Both the position numbers and the translations under genes were made by a program. Below the pieces are notes generated by a model, which saw nothing but the letters and a program-made list of their open reading frames with translations, had not been told where the DNA came from and searched no databases. From Clostridiales bacterium (GTDB taxonomy: Bacteria; Bacillota; Clostridia; Oscillospirales; Oscillospiraceae): a stretch of DNA of 64,000 nucleotides. The stretch covers positions 1-64,000 of the forward strand of contig DYCR01000001.1 of NCBI GenBank assembly GCA_019418025.1. Reading direction: 5' to 3'. Shown piece by piece: positions 41,854 through 50,913 of this stretch. Every line of letters starts with the position of its first letter. Positions within the stretch are counted from its first letter, which is position 1.

Positions 41854-43011
41854 ATGAATCAAATGCAATTTTCCGTCCCCTGTCTGTTCGGTCTTGAGGG
41901 ACTTGCCGGTGACGAGCTGCGCCGGATGGACCTTGAAAATGTTCAGGTAGAAAACGGACGTGTCCTGTTCACCGGTGACGAGCGGGCCTTGGCAAAGGCC
42001 AACGTGAACCTGCGCACCGGCGAGCGTGTGCTGCTGGTGCTTTCCAGTTTTCCTGCAAAAACCTTTGAAGAGCTGTTTCAGGGTGTGCTGAACACCCCTC
42101 TGGAGGATTTTATCCCCAAAGACGGCGCCTTCCCCGTGAAGGGGCACTGCCTCAACAGTCAGCTGATGAGCGTCCCCGACTGTCAGGCCATCATCAAAAA
42201 GGCCGCCTCCCGCCGACTGGGTGACAAATACGGCATTTCCTGGCTGCCCGAGGACGGGATCAAGTATCAGCTGCAATTTTCCATCATGCACGATCAGGTA
42301 ACGCTGTATCTGGACACCTCCGGCGTGGGTCTGCACAAGCGGGGCTACCGTGCCATCGGCAACGACGCGCCCCTGCGTGAGACACTGGCTGCGGCCATGG
42401 TGCAGCTGACCCGCTATCGGGGACGGGACTTCATCTGGGACCCCTTCTGCGGCTCCGGCACCATCCCCATCGAAGCCGCCCTCATCGCCATCAACCGTGC
42501 GCCGGGTGTGAACCGGGGCTTTGCCGCCGAAAAATTTGCATGGATGGATGCCGCTGTCTGGCGGGACGTCCGCAGCGAGGCCTTTGACAAGGAGTTCCAC
42601 GGGGAATACCGCATCCTCGGCTCCGACTGCGACCCCAAGAGCGTCTCTCTTGCCATGTCCAACGCAAGAAAAGCAGGTGTCGCCAAGCTCATCACCTTCA
42701 AAGACGGCGATGCCACCAAAATGAGCCTGCCCTCCGATCAGGGCAGCATCATCTGCAACCCCCCCTACGGCGAGCGCATGATGGAGCGCCAGAGCGCGCA
42801 GCGGCTGTATCAGGCACTGGGCCGCCACCTGAAATATGCCGACGGCTGGAAAAAGTTCATCATCACCTCCGAGCCTGAGTTTGAGCATTACTTCGGCAAG
42901 CGCGCCGACAAAAAGCGCAAGCTCTACAACGGCATGATCAAGTGTGATTATTATATGTTCACCGGAGAAAAACAGAACCGGAAAAAACAGCCAAACGGCA
43001 GACAGAAGTAA
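41854..43011 (+). CDS. THUMP-domain SAM-dependent rRNA methyltransferase (RlmL/YpsC-like)
   Basis: A 385-residue class I methyltransferase. N-terminal THUMP/ferredoxin-like region (about 1-160) binds RNA; the catalytic part has WDPFCGSGTIPIEAALIA (SAM site) and IICNPPYGERM, the N-P-P-Y motif used for adding a methyl to a base nitrogen. This matches the N2-guanine 23S rRNA methyltransferase family. ATG 41854 has SD TTGGAGGT. A short basic tail ends the protein. A lipid-kinase gene follows after 28 bases. Confidence 0.92.
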   Translation: MNQMQFSVPCLFGLEGLAGDELRRMDLENVQVENGRVLFTGDERALAKANVNLRTGERVLLVLSSFPAKTFEELFQGVLNTPLEDFIPKDGAFPVKGHCLNSQLMSVPDCQAIIKKAASRRLGDKYGISWLPEDGIKYQLQFSIMHDQVTLYLDTSGVGLHKRGYRAIGNDAPLRETLAAAMVQLTRYRGRDFIWDPFCGSGTIPIEAALIAINRAPGVNRGFAAEKFAWMDAAVWRDVRSEAFDKEFHGEYRILGSDCDPKSVSLAMSNARKAGVAKLITFKDGDATKMSLPSDQGSIICNPPYGERMMERQSAQRLYQALGRHLKYADGWKKFIITSEPEFEHYFGKRADKKRKLYNGMIKCDYYMFTGEKQNRKKQPNGRQK

Positions 43012-43039
43012 TCAAGAAATATAAAGGAATCATGACTTC

Positions 43040-43966
43040 ATGGAGCATTTGTTTATCATAAATCCTGCTGCCGGAAAGCGTGACCAAACAGAGGATTTTT
43101 CCAAGATCATCAAGCGGGTCTGCACCCCGAGGGGGCTTGACTACCGCATCGCAGTTTCCGGAAAGGCCGGCGACTGCACCCGCATCGCCCGGGAAGCCGC
43201 CCAGACAGGCAAAGAGCTTCGCATCTACGCCTGCGGCGGCGACGGAACGCTCAACGAGGTGATGTGCGGCTGCGTGGGCTTTCCCAACGCGGCCTTCACC
43301 CACTTCCCCGGGGGCAGCGGCAATGACTTTATCAAGGTTTTTGACGATCCCGAGGCCTTTCGGGATCTGGAGCGGCTTTTGGACTGCGAGGAGGCCCCCT
43401 TCGATATCATCGACTGCAACGGCCATCTGGCCCTGAATGTGTGCAGCGTGGGTCTGGATGCCCGCATCGGCACCCAGATTGCAGACTACAAGCGTCTGCC
43501 TCTGGTCACCGGCTCCGGCTCTTATATCCTGTCGGCACTGGTCAACGTGATCCGCGGGGTGTCGGAGCATTATACCGTGGATATCAACGGCGAGCATATC
43601 GACGCAGACCAGACCATGATCTGCGTCACCAACGGCCGGTGCTACGGCGGCTCTTTCTATGCCGTGCCCGATGCCGACCCCTGCGACGGGGAGCTGGACG
43701 TTCTGCTTGTGAGCAAGGTGTCCCGCCTTCAGGTGGCAAGGCTCGTGCGAAAATACCAGACCGGACAGTACCGCACCCTGCCCCATCTGATCCGCCACTT
43801 CCGCACCGATCATCTGAGCATCCGCTGCCGGCAGGAGGCCTCTGTCAATCTGGACGGCGAGCTTCAGCACGCAAAGGTGCTGAACATTCAGCTGCGGAAA
43901 AACCAAATCCGCTTTTTCTACCCAAAGGGTCTGACCTACCGTCTGGACAGCAGCCCCAATACATAA
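43040..43966 (+). CDS. Diacylglycerol kinase family lipid kinase (DagK/YegS-like)
   Basis: A 308-residue lipid kinase: IINPAAGKRDQ (nucleotide site), YACGGDGTLNEVM (G-G-D-G-T catalytic loop), FPGGSGNDF and GELDVLLVSK. Members phosphorylate diacylglycerol, recycling it in Gram-positives with lipoteichoic acid, or related lipids. That role would suit the LtaS-like protein at 198-2927, but is inferred. SD AAAGGAAT is weak and 12 bases upstream. Confidence 0.9.
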   Translation: MEHLFIINPAAGKRDQTEDFSKIIKRVCTPRGLDYRIAVSGKAGDCTRIAREAAQTGKELRIYACGGDGTLNEVMCGCVGFPNAAFTHFPGGSGNDFIKVFDDPEAFRDLERLLDCEEAPFDIIDCNGHLALNVCSVGLDARIGTQIADYKRLPLVTGSGSYILSALVNVIRGVSEHYTVDINGEHIDADQTMICVTNGRCYGGSFYAVPDADPCDGELDVLLVSKVSRLQVARLVRKYQTGQYRTLPHLIRHFRTDHLSIRCRQEASVNLDGELQHAKVLNIQLRKNQIRFFYPKGLTYRLDSSPNT

Positions 43967-44006
43967 CAAAATCGGGATGTATCCCTTGAGATACATCCCG
44001 ATTTTG
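43967..44006. terminator. Bidirectional terminator between lipid kinase and htrA-like genes
   Basis: CAAAATCGGGATGTATC/GATACATCCCGATTTTG with a six-base loop. Confidence 0.88.
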
Positions 44007-44021
44007 TTGTTTTCAGATCCG

Positions 44022-45350
44022 TCAGCGCTTCAGCTCCTCCACCGTCAGCTCCACATCATACTGTCTGCCGCTGCGGTAGATCACAGCCTCCACTGTGTCC
44101 CCCACGCTCATGCCGTAGAGAAGCTCCTCAAGCACATGGTAGCTTGAGATCTTGCTGCCGTTGATCGACAGCAGCAGGTCCCCGGGGCGGATGCCCACAT
44201 GCTCGGCATCGGAGTCCTGAGTGACCTCGGTGATCAGCAGCCCCACGGGCAGCCGATAGTAATACTGATAGAAGCTCGACACCATCTGTCCCTTGATGCC
44301 GAGGGTGGGTCTGCCGGAGATATAGCCGTCGGTCATCAGCTGCTCCACCACGCTCTTCACCGCCGTCATAGGGATGGCAAAGCCCAGTCCCTCCACGCCG
44401 GAGGTACTGGCATAGTCGCCGATCTTCATGGTGTTGATGCCGATGACCTGCCCGTAGCTGTTGACCAGAGGTCCGCCGGAGTTTCCGGAGTTCAGGGCCG
44501 CGGTGGTTTGCAGCAGGGTCATGGTCTTTCCGCCGATCTTCAGATCCCGATTGATGGCCGAGATCATGCCGTCGGTCATGGTTCCCCGCAGCTGAATGCC
44601 CAGTGGGTCGCCGATGGCAACCACCTGATCCCCCACCCGCAGGGTGTCGGAGTTTCCGAACTCCGCAGCGGTCAGATCCTTGGCCTCGATATAAAGCACC
44701 GCAAGATCCGATACCCCGTCCAGTCCCACCTGACCGGCATCGAACACTCTGCCGTCGGTGAGCATCACCTGAATGGTCTGGGCCCCCTCCACCACATGGG
44801 CATTGGTGATGATGTAGCCGTCGCTGCTCATCACCACGCCGGTGCCGCTGCTCTTTCCGCTGGGCTGCGTGGTGGTGATGGACACCACACTGGGGATGAC
44901 CTTTTCATAGACATCCTGCCACGACAGCTCCCCTGTCTCGGGCGTCTCCTCCTTCCCGTCGTCGGGAGAGGGCTTCAGCTGAAGATCCGTGTGGGGCTGC
45001 TCCGGACTGATCGGTGCGGTGGATTCCTGTGCAGGCTCCGTAGTCTCCGCCTCCCCGATCTCCAAGCCCTGAGGGATGGTGCCGGATATGGCAGAGAAGC
45101 TTGCAGGCGTTTTCGGTTCCGTGGGCTGTGTTGTCCCAAACAGATGGATGTCCAGCATACTCAGCACCATGGTCAGCCCGCTGCACAGGATCAGCAGCAC
45201 CAGAACCAAAGCCACGACACCGGCGTGGTCCTTGGGTGGTGTGGTGCAGCCGGTGCCGTAATAGCCCTGCTCCCACTGGTTCTGCTCCTTTGCCGCGCAC
45301 TCGAATTCCGGCTCCTGAATATCCAAATCATCCTTTCGGTTTTCTGCCAT
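44022..45350 (-). CDS. HtrA/DegP-type S1C serine protease with PDZ domain
   Basis: A 442-residue membrane-anchored protease: cytoplasmic N-terminus, one helix (about 44-66), a Pro/Glu/Thr-rich linker (75-140), a trypsin-like domain with catalytic His185 (TNAHVV), Asp215 (SDLAVL) and Ser291 (GNSGGP), and a PDZ domain (about 345-440). It degrades or senses misfolded surface proteins. It lies 36 bases behind the histidine kinase, so a stress-responsive two-component operon like CssRS-HtrA is likely. Confidence 0.93.
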   Translation of the reverse strand: MAENRKDDLDIQEPEFECAAKEQNQWEQGYYGTGCTTPPKDHAGVVALVLVLLILCSGLTMVLSMLDIHLFGTTQPTEPKTPASFSAISGTIPQGLEIGEAETTEPAQESTAPISPEQPHTDLQLKPSPDDGKEETPETGELSWQDVYEKVIPSVVSITTTQPSGKSSGTGVVMSSDGYIITNAHVVEGAQTIQVMLTDGRVFDAGQVGLDGVSDLAVLYIEAKDLTAAEFGNSDTLRVGDQVVAIGDPLGIQLRGTMTDGMISAINRDLKIGGKTMTLLQTTAALNSGNSGGPLVNSYGQVIGINTMKIGDYASTSGVEGLGFAIPMTAVKSVVEQLMTDGYISGRPTLGIKGQMVSSFYQYYYRLPVGLLITEVTQDSDAEHVGIRPGDLLLSINGSKISSYHVLEELLYGMSVGDTVEAVIYRSGRQYDVELTVEELKR

Positions 45351-45386
45351 AGTCCTATCCTCGTCATGCTAAGATCTTCTGCCCCG

Positions 45387-46817
45387 TCAGTTCACAAGGG
45401 GCAGCGTAAAGGTAAATTCCGTTTTTCCGTCCCGGCTGGCGACGCTGATGTTCTCGCCGTGGCTGCAGATCAGGGTTTTCACGATATACAGGCCCAGACC
45501 CCATCCATCCCGATTTTCCGAGCGGGATTTGTCGATTTTGTGGAAGCGGTCAAAGACCAGAGGCAGCTCCTCGGGGGGGATGGTCTTGCCCTCGTTGGAC
45601 ACGGAGAAATAGAGCTTGTTGCCGCCCTCCTGTATCCGCAGACCCAGCCTGCCCCCTTCGGTGCAGAATTTTACGCTGTTATCCACCAGATTGTAGATCA
45701 CCTGCGTGATGGCATCGGCATCGGCCCGGGTGTAGACCGGATGCTCGGGGAAATCCACCTGCACGTCAAGATGCTTCTCGTTGATCTTCTGCTCAAAGGT
45801 GATCAGCACCTGTCCGGCGCATTCCTCCAGATCGAAGCGGATCTTTTTCTCATCGGGGATGCCGCCCATGTCCTGCAATTTGGAAATATCCAGCATGCTG
45901 CGCACCAGTCGGCTCAGCCGCTTGGTCTCATCCGAGACGATCTGCATATAGTATCGTTGACGGTCAGGAGGGATGGTGCCGTCCAAGATCCCGTCCACAT
46001 AGCCGCCGATGGTGGTCATGGGGGTTTTCAGCTCATGGGAAACATTGGCCACGAATTCCTGCCGCTGATACTCGCTTTTTTCCAAGGAGGCCGCCATGTT
46101 GTTGAAGGCCACCGCCAGCTCGTCCACCTCTTCGGAGTTCTTGCTGCCGGTGTACACCCTTGCTTTCAGGTTGCCGTGGCCGAATTCCCGGGCCATGTGC
46201 GCCATTTCACGCAGGGGGCGGCACTGGTTGCGCACGGAGATGCTCATGGTCACCACCGCGATCAGGATGACCAGCAGGGACACCGCCACCTGAATTTCGA
46301 TGATGCCGTCCAGAATGCCCAGAGTATCCTCCACCGGAACCGACACCATGACGATGCCGATCTGAGCATTGGTCTTGCGGCTGACCACGGGGGTGGACAC
46401 CACATAGCGGGCTTCGTTGTAAAGCCCGCGGATCTTGCCGGAGTCGAAATCCACGCCCTTGGTGAACACCTTCTCCAGATATTCCTCGTTGACCTTCATC
46501 CCCAGATGCTCGCACCGCAGGTTCCGGTCCGAGCATAGCACCACCGTGCCGGTCGCGTTGCAGATGATGGCATCGGCACCGCTGACCAGTGAGGCAAGGG
46601 TCAGGTTCGTCCGCAAAAAGTCCCCGTGGAGCTGGCCCACCGCATCATAGGCCGCGGCCAGCTCGGAGATGGCGGCGGCATTGGTGGAGAGCTGCTCATA
46701 GGTGTTTTTTTCCAGATACTGCTTGACCAGAACCCGGAAGGCCGTGCCCATCATCACCAGAGCCAGCAGCAGCACCAGCATGGTCGCGCCGAACTGGCGG
46801 GCAAAGGTGGTTTTCAT
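45387..46817 (-). CDS. Sensor histidine kinase
   Basis: A 476-residue membrane kinase: two helices (about 10-30 and 175-195) enclosing an extracytoplasmic sensor with a Cache/PAS-like middle, a HAMP domain (about 195-250), a HisKA with EFVANVSHELKTP (His261), and an ATPase with NLVDNSVKFC (N box), DGWGLGLYIVK (G box). The gene follows the response regulator by three bases and precedes the HtrA-like protease. Confidence 0.94.
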   Translation of the reverse strand: MKTTFARQFGATMLVLLLALVMMGTAFRVLVKQYLEKNTYEQLSTNAAAISELAAAYDAVGQLHGDFLRTNLTLASLVSGADAIICNATGTVVLCSDRNLRCEHLGMKVNEEYLEKVFTKGVDFDSGKIRGLYNEARYVVSTPVVSRKTNAQIGIVMVSVPVEDTLGILDGIIEIQVAVSLLVILIAVVTMSISVRNQCRPLREMAHMAREFGHGNLKARVYTGSKNSEEVDELAVAFNNMAASLEKSEYQRQEFVANVSHELKTPMTTIGGYVDGILDGTIPPDRQRYYMQIVSDETKRLSRLVRSMLDISKLQDMGGIPDEKKIRFDLEECAGQVLITFEQKINEKHLDVQVDFPEHPVYTRADADAITQVIYNLVDNSVKFCTEGGRLGLRIQEGGNKLYFSVSNEGKTIPPEELPLVFDRFHKIDKSRSENRDGWGLGLYIVKTLICSHGENISVASRDGKTEFTFTLPLVN

Positions 46818-46820
46818 GAA

Positions 46821-47507
46821 TTACACCACCTCAAACTTATAACCCACGCCCCACACGGTCTTGACAGACCACTGCTCGGAGACCCCCTCCAGCTTTTCAC
46901 GCAGACGCTTCACATGCACATCAACGGTTCGGCTGTCGCCGAAATAGTCAAATCCCCACACCTCGTCCAGCAGCTGATTGCGGGTGTAGACCCGGTTGGG
47001 CGAGGAGGCCAGATGATAAAGAAGCTCCATCTCCTTGGGCGGCGTGTCGATCTTCTTGCCGTCCACGGTCAGCTCAAAGGCATCCATGTCGATGATCAGC
47101 TTGTCAAAGACCAGACGGCGCACCTTTTTCTCGGCGGTGATCCCGGCGGCCCGTCGCAGCACCGCCTCGATCCGGGCAAGGACCTCCTTCATTTCAAAGG
47201 GCTTGGTGATATAGTCATCGGCACCGGTTTTCAGGCCGGTGACCTTGTCGTCGGTCTCTCCCTTGGCTGTCAGCATGATCACGGGGGTCTGGGACTCCAT
47301 GCGGATGGCCTTGCACACGCTCCATCCGTCCATCACCGGCATCATCACGTCCAGCAGCACGATATCCGGCTTGATGGCCCGGAACTTGCTCAGGCCTGCG
47401 CCGCCGTCGTGGGCAACGGTGACTGCATAGCCCTCCTTCTCCAGATACATTTGCAGCAGCTCTGCAATATTCTTGTCGTCCTCTACAACTAAAACAGATA
47501 CAGCCAT
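46821..47507 (-). CDS. OmpR/PhoB family response regulator
   Basis: A 228-residue regulator. The receiver has VVEDDKN, the phosphoacceptor Asp53 (VLLDVMMP), the switch threonine in MLTAKG and a lysine in YITKPFE. The C-terminal winged helix holds LDEVWGFDYFGDSRTVDVHVKRLREKLE. ATG 47507 follows SD AGGAGG at ten bases; a longer frame is not needed. First gene of the operon with the kinase and protease. Confidence 0.95.
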   Translation of the reverse strand: MAVSVLVVEDDKNIAELLQMYLEKEGYAVTVAHDGGAGLSKFRAIKPDIVLLDVMMPVMDGWSVCKAIRMESQTPVIMLTAKGETDDKVTGLKTGADDYITKPFEMKEVLARIEAVLRRAAGITAEKKVRRLVFDKLIIDMDAFELTVDGKKIDTPPKEMELLYHLASSPNRVYTRNQLLDEVWGFDYFGDSRTVDVHVKRLREKLEGVSEQWSVKTVWGVGYKFEVV

Positions 47508-47671
47508 GGTTGTATATCCTCCTGTCAATATGAGATAGGTTCCCTTTTTACTCATTATAGCCGAAAAACCGCAGATGGAGTGAACAATTTGTAAAGACTA
47601 TCCCCCCAATTTGTGAACGGGATGATTTTTTACCCTATTTTTATCCAAAGCGATCATAAGAAGAATAAAAC

Positions 47672-47700
47672 TTGAAAAAACCGTCGTTTCAATGTATAGT
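47672..47700 (+). promoter_or_regulatory. Promoter of uppP
   Basis: TTGAAA (47672-47677), 17-base spacer, TATAGT (47695-47700). Confidence 0.72.
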
Positions 47701-47753
47701 AGAATGGATTTGTGTAAGCTTGCTTTACACGCATTTCCGAAAGGAGTTTCTAC

Positions 47754-48593
47754 ATGATAATTGAACTGTTAAAATCCGTGCTTTTCGGCATTGTCGAGGG
47801 TATCACCGAGTGGCTGCCTGTTTCCTCCACCGGTCACCTGATCCTGCTGAACGAATTCCTCACCCTGAACGTGACCGAGGAATTCCAGAGCATGTTTGAC
47901 GTGGTCATTCAGCTGGGCGCCATTCTGGCGGTCATCGTGCTGTTTTTCCACAAGCTGAACCCCTTTTCTCCCAAAAAGAGTCCCCAAAAGAAAAAGGACA
48001 CATGGGATCTGTGGTTCAAGGTCATCATCGCCATCATCCCCTCGGGCATCGTGGGCGTGCTGTTCGATGACTGGATGGATGCCCACCTGCACAACGGCAT
48101 CGTGGTCGCTCTGGCGCTGATCATCTACGGCGTGGCCTTTATCTATGTGGAGCGCCTGCACGCAGGCAAGACCCCCTTGGTCAACAAGGTCTGGTCCATC
48201 GACTACCGCACCGCCCTGCTGATCGGCGCATTCCAGTGCCTGAGCCTGATCCCCGGCACCTCCCGCTCCGGCTCCACCATTCTGGGCGCTATCATTCTGG
48301 GTGTGGGCCGCAGTGCTGCATCTGAGTTCTCCTTCTTCATGGCCATCCCCACCATGCTGGGTGCCAGCGGCATCAAGCTGCTCAAGTTCATGCTCTCCGG
48401 CGTGTCCATCACCGGCACCGAGGTGGGCGTCCTCATCGTCGGCACCCTTGTGTCGTTCCTTGTCAGCATGGTCGCCATCCGCGCCCTGATGGCCTATGTC
48501 CGCAAGCACAGCTTCTCCGCCTTCGGCGTGTACCGCATCGTGCTTGGCTCTGTTGTCCTTGTCTACTTCGCTGTAAAAATGGCGATGGCATAA
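47754..48593 (+). CDS. uppP: Undecaprenyl-diphosphatase
   Basis: A 279-residue polytopic enzyme that dephosphorylates undecaprenyl diphosphate to recycle the wall lipid carrier; resistance to bacitracin often depends on it. The motifs GIVEGITEWLPVSSTGH and the PGTSRSGSTI arginine segment are intact. SD AAAGGAG lies upstream. The downstream sugar nucleotidyltransferase gene suggests a shared wall-synthesis role. Confidence 0.96.
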   Translation: MIIELLKSVLFGIVEGITEWLPVSSTGHLILLNEFLTLNVTEEFQSMFDVVIQLGAILAVIVLFFHKLNPFSPKKSPQKKKDTWDLWFKVIIAIIPSGIVGVLFDDWMDAHLHNGIVVALALIIYGVAFIYVERLHAGKTPLVNKVWSIDYRTALLIGAFQCLSLIPGTSRSGSTILGAIILGVGRSAASEFSFFMAIPTMLGASGIKLLKFMLSGVSITGTEVGVLIVGTLVSFLVSMVAIRALMAYVRKHSFSAFGVYRIVLGSVVLVYFAVKMAMA

Positions 48594-48659
48594 TACCCCC
48601 TTTTATTTGTTTATCCATAGTTTTACCAAAGTAAATGATATATTTGGAGGAAGATTGTT

Positions 48660-49586
48660 ATGAATAAACCTGTTCTTGTGGTTATGGCTGCCGGCATGGG
48701 CAGCCGCTACGGCGGTCTGAAGCAGCTGGACCCTGTGGATGACAACGGTCATCTGATCATCGATTACTCCCTGTATGATGCCCGTCGGGCCGGCTTTGAA
48801 ACCGTGGTGTTCGTCATCAAGCACGAAATCGAGGAGGCCTTCAAAGAGAGCATCGGCAACCGCCTCAGCAAGGTCATGGATGTCAAGTACGCCTTCCAGC
48901 GCCCCGACGACCTGCCCGAGGGCTACTCCGTCCCCGAGGGACGCCAGAAGCCTTGGGGCACCGCTCAAGCAGTTCTGGCTGCCCGTGACGTGGTGGACGG
49001 TCCCTTCGCTGTCATCAACGCCGACGACTACTACGGCCCCGAGGGCTTTGAGGTCATCTATAACTATCTGATCAACCACCCCGACAGCGCAGACTGCTAT
49101 GAGTATGCAATGGTGGGCTACCTGCTGAAAAACACCGTCACCGAGAACGGCTCCGTGGCCCGCGGTGTCTGCACCGAGACTGCCGACGGCTACCTGCACA
49201 GCGTGGTGGAGCGCACCAAGATCGTCAAGGGCGAGCTGAACCCCCGCTACACCGAGGATGACGGCCAGACCTGGCATGACCTGAGCTGCGATGACGTTGT
49301 CTCCATGAACCTGTGGGGCTTCCAGAAGAGCTATCTGGAGGAGGCATGGGCCGGATTCCCCGCATTCTTGGACAAGGCTCTGGTGGAGAATCCCCTGAAG
49401 GGCGAGTATTTCCTGCCCACCGTCGTGTCCAATCTCCTCAGCCAGCGCAAGGCCCGTGTCAAGGTCCTGCGCAGCAACGACAAGTGGTACGGTGTCACCT
49501 ACAAGGAGGATAAGCCCACCGTCGTGGCGGCACTGGCCTCCCTGCGTGAAAAGGGCCTGTACCCCGAAAAGCTGTGGGAAGCATGA
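48660..49586 (+). CDS. Sugar-phosphate nucleotidyltransferase-like protein
   Basis: A 308-residue NTP_transferase-fold protein. VLVVMAAGMGSRYGGLKQLDPV is the nucleotide-binding loop, KPWGTAQAVLAARDVV and VINADDYYG bind sugar and metal. It differs from classical GalU or RmlA in length and lacks their later motifs, so the substrate pair is unknown. It could make an NDP-sugar for surface polymers. SD TTGGAGGAAG. Confidence 0.85.
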   Translation: MNKPVLVVMAAGMGSRYGGLKQLDPVDDNGHLIIDYSLYDARRAGFETVVFVIKHEIEEAFKESIGNRLSKVMDVKYAFQRPDDLPEGYSVPEGRQKPWGTAQAVLAARDVVDGPFAVINADDYYGPEGFEVIYNYLINHPDSADCYEYAMVGYLLKNTVTENGSVARGVCTETADGYLHSVVERTKIVKGELNPRYTEDDGQTWHDLSCDDVVSMNLWGFQKSYLEEAWAGFPAFLDKALVENPLKGEYFLPTVVSNLLSQRKARVKVLRSNDKWYGVTYKEDKPTVVAALASLREKGLYPEKLWEA

Positions 49587-49597
49587 TCTGACCAACC

Positions 49598-49630
49598 AAA
49601 AGACCGTCTGGAATATCCAGACGGTCTTTT
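49598..49630 (+). terminator. Terminator of the nucleotidyltransferase gene
   Basis: AAAAGACCGTCTGGA/TCCAGACGGTCTTTT with a three-base loop. Confidence 0.9.
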
Positions 49631-49679
49631 GATCTTCTTATTGCGCTTGTACACAAGGGCGCTGTCCGATCCCGAAATT

Positions 49680-49807
49680 TTATCCACAGTTTCCACCCAT
49701 CTTGTGGATAATATCCCACGTTCCGTGGGGTGTTCTGGGGATATCTGCCCCTTCTGCACAGCCAAATCTGAGATTTTGTCCACAATCCTTGCACTTCCTG
49801 TGGAGAA
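49680..49807. other. DnaA-box cluster in a convergent intergenic region
   Basis: Two perfect DnaA boxes, TTATCCACA (49680-49688) and TGTGGATAA (49703-49711), and two single-mismatch boxes, TTGTCCACA (49776-49784) and TGTGGAGAA (49799-49807). Together they fall within 128 bases lacking any gene. Possible roles are a DnaA-titration or origin-related site. Confidence 0.65.
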
Positions 49808-49818
49808 AATCAGCCATC

Positions 49819-49853
49819 AAAAAGGGACAGAGGATCGCCTCTGTCCCTTCTTT
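49819..49853 (-). terminator. Terminator of the 94-residue membrane protein gene
   Basis: On the minus strand, AAGGGACAGAGG/CCTCTGTCCCTT followed by TTT. Confidence 0.85.
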
Positions 49854-49895
49854 CTGCCAAAATACGCCTCCGGCGCCTGCGCTTTCCGATGGTCC

Positions 49896-50180
49896 TTACA
49901 GCTCGCAGGGGTTATTCCTGCGCCTGTTTTTCTCCCTGCGCCGTTTCGTGTCTCGGGAAATTTTGAACACCATCACAGCCGGTAGCACCATAAATGCAAT
50001 GCCCATGACACTGGTGCTGTGAAATACGTAGGTTTTCATCAATGTCAGATAAAGCCCCACCGCAAAAAAGATGCCGCAGATCCCATACATGATCCATTTC
50101 GGATTGGGGCATCTTCTCTGGCTCCCGGCATCTGCCGCCGAGCCCTGTTTGTCAGGAAATGTTTCTCTGTTACGCTCCAT
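49896..50180 (-). CDS. Small membrane protein, unknown function
   Basis: A 94-residue protein with a polar, basic N-terminus, two hydrophobic helices (MYGICGIFFAVGLYLTLM and VMGIAFMVLPAVMVFKI) and a strongly basic tail (KRRREKNRRR). ATG 50180 follows SD GGAGG; a longer upstream frame has no ribosome site. No family is recognised. First of several orphan genes in an accessory-looking stretch. Confidence 0.72.
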   Translation of the reverse strand: MERNRETFPDKQGSAADAGSQRRCPNPKWIMYGICGIFFAVGLYLTLMKTYVFHSTSVMGIAFMVLPAVMVFKISRDTKRRREKNRRRNNPCEL

Positions 50181-50300
50181 GGGTGACCTCCTGAATGGAT
50201 ATAAAAGCGTACTGCCCCGTCTGGTCCGAAGCCACGGGGCGGCAGTTTTGACCTTCCGCGCTTTTTCATATGCTATCACATCCGCCCTCTCTCCGCAACC

Positions 50301-50334
50301 AAAGGGCGGACAGAAATTTCTGTCCGCCTTTTGT
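50301..50334. terminator. Terminator of the HTH protein gene at 50357
   Basis: AGGGCGGACAGA/TCTGTCCGCCTTTT-type hairpin; the T-run is on the plus side, so its direction for the minus-strand gene is less certain. Confidence 0.6.
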
Positions 50335-50356
50335 GTATTTTGCCCTCAGGGGACGG

Positions 50357-50779
50357 TCATCCGGCATAAAGACTTTGCAGGATTCTTCTGATATCCTCCT
50401 CTGCACCCTTCAGGATATAGCGGGCCGTGCCGGATTCATAGGAATACGCAAAGCGCACGTGGGACAGCGGAGCCACGGCATGGCAGAAAAAATCCGCGAT
50501 CTGCTTTGCCTCCCGTTCCTCCATGGCCCGATCCAGAAGAAAGCACATTTCATTTTCATGGCGGTTTTGTCCCGCCAGAAAATCATAGACAATGCCGTGA
50601 TGCTTTGCCCGAATGCTTGGTCGGACGGCAGGGTGTTCAAGGAATGCCTGCACCTGCTCCTCTGAGAATCGCCAGATGCCATTTTCCTTTTCGCCGTGGA
50701 GTATATCCCCTTTCAAATAATTGCGCAGGGTGCGGGTCGTCAGTCCGGTCATAAGCGAAAGCTGGTCGATGGTGTACAT
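50357..50779 (-). CDS. MerR-like helix-turn-helix regulator
   Basis: A 140-residue protein. Residues 1-55 form a MerR/excisionase-type HTH (YTIDQLSLMTGLTTRTLRNYLKGDILHG, WRFSEEQVQAFLEHP). The rest is a helical domain with CFLLDRAMEEREAKQIADFFC, presumably for ligand binding or dimerisation. ATG 50779 follows SD GGGGAG. An ATTACAAG...CTTGTAAT pair spans 50778-50822 over its start region and could be an operator. Confidence 0.78.
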   Translation of the reverse strand: MYTIDQLSLMTGLTTRTLRNYLKGDILHGEKENGIWRFSEEQVQAFLEHPAVRPSIRAKHHGIVYDFLAGQNRHENEMCFLLDRAMEEREAKQIADFFCHAVAPLSHVRFAYSYESGTARYILKGAEEDIRRILQSLYAG

Positions 50780-50822
50780 TACAAGTCTCCCCTTCCTGTT
50801 TTGTGGTTTCACAAGCTTGTAA
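50778..50822. promoter_or_regulatory. Inverted repeat around the start of the MerR-like gene
   Basis: ATTACAAG (50778-50785) and CTTGTAAT (50815-50822), with ACAAGCTTGT inside; a candidate autoregulatory operator. Confidence 0.4.
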
Positions 50823-50913
50823 TGCTATTATAGATCACAGCCGCTCCCCATTCAATTTGAAAGATCCCCACTTTTTCCTAACAGGACTGCCGGCATCCAA
50901 TACGGAGCCATCC

